Assembly (NCBI RefSeq): GCF_024623065.1
Contig: NZ_JANJZR010000006.1
Coordinates: forward strand, 53,439 to 117,438
Direction: 5' to 3'
Length of the DNA: 64,000 nucleotides
Source of the DNA: Bacteroides acidifaciens
GTDB taxonomy: Bacteria > Bacteroidota > Bacteroidia > Bacteroidales > Bacteroidaceae
Below, piece by piece: positions 63,965 through 64,000 of the stretch. Under the pieces are notes generated by a model. It worked only from the letters and a program-made list of their open reading frames with translations, did not search any database and was not told the DNA's origin. Position numbers and translations under genes: made by a program. The stretch's first letter is position 1, and each line of letters begins with the position of its first letter.

Positions 63965-64000
63965 ATGAAAATCAAGAAATTGACGCTGAGCGATTCCGAA
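63965..64000 (+). CDS. Start of an unidentified gene (cut by the window)
   Basis: Twelve codons (MKIKKLTLSDSE) run to the edge. The ATG lies 112 bases after the -7 box of the palindromic promoter. Another ATG (63958) overlaps in a different frame and stops at once. Too short to name. Confidence 0.35.
   Translation, partial: MKIKKLTLSDSE

Noticed and set aside
1..64000. tRNA, rRNA or riboswitch genes
   Set aside because: No cloverleaf, rRNA core sequence or recognisable riboswitch was found in the intergenic regions; a covariance-model search would be needed to exclude small ones.

Overview
The window looks like a chromosomal segment of a gut Bacteroides (B. thetaiotaomicron / ovatus / xylanisolvens type; species not decidable by eye). 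The reasons are SusC/SusD pairs, a one-polypeptide hybrid two-component system, fimbrillin-like lipoproteins, DUF1703-type ATPases, promoters of the Bacteroides form TTTG-N19-21-TAnnTTTG, and moderate GC.

Layout. Positions 1-7322 are housekeeping: a partial Sua5/YrdC gene, an AsmA-family protein, a Pif1/RecD-like helicase with TPRs, a Cof-type HAD phosphatase and a MalY/PatB aminotransferase. Positions 7546-9297 encode an AAA-ATPase/PD-(D/E)XK protein. Positions 9298-10601 hold repeat arrays and a GC-rich remnant of a mobile-element gene. From 10650 to the end lies a large rhamnogalacturonan-I (RG-I) utilisation locus. Its parts are: a minus-strand enzyme operon (GH2, CE12, GH28, a short unknown protein, GH28, GH106; 21115 to 10650); a divergent GH43-like/GH42 fusion (21359-24307); a minus-strand SusC/SusD pair (30225 to 24985); a tyrosine recombinase; a plus-strand operon (two fimbrillin-like lipoproteins, SusC/D, SusC/D, PL11 lyase; 31917-46868); a DUF6250/PL26-like gene; a second AAA-ATPase; a tandem CE12 and a GH105 (minus); then PL11, GH105, L-rhamnose mutarotase and the hybrid two-component regulator (plus).

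How it works together (family knowledge plus inference). The surface PL11 lipoprotein would cut the Rha-GalA backbone, SusC/D pairs would import oligosaccharides, and the periplasmic PL11, PL26-like, GH28, GH105, GH106, GH2, GH42 and CE12 enzymes would finish the backbone, galactan side chains and acetyl groups. RhaM would present rhamnose to catabolism. The hybrid regulator would sense an RG-I fragment and switch the operons on.

Most interesting. (1) The recombinase gene lies in a 1,488-bp segment bounded by a perfect 27-bp inverted repeat (30233-30259 / 31748-31774). This is the architecture of an invertible DNA switch between two SusC/D operons. (2) The segment carries an outward promoter with an upstream element (14-mer at 31658) spaced 34 bp from its -7 box. 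Similar elements at the same spacing precede four other promoters of the locus, so phase variation and ligand sensing may be combined at one promoter. (3) Intergenic regions at 9.3-9.8, 24.4-24.8 and 52.26-52.51 kb hold arrays of 21-22-bp-period words, often in fours, inside nested inverted repeats. I do not recognise this element family. Two of the three flank AAA-ATPase/PD-(D/E)XK genes.
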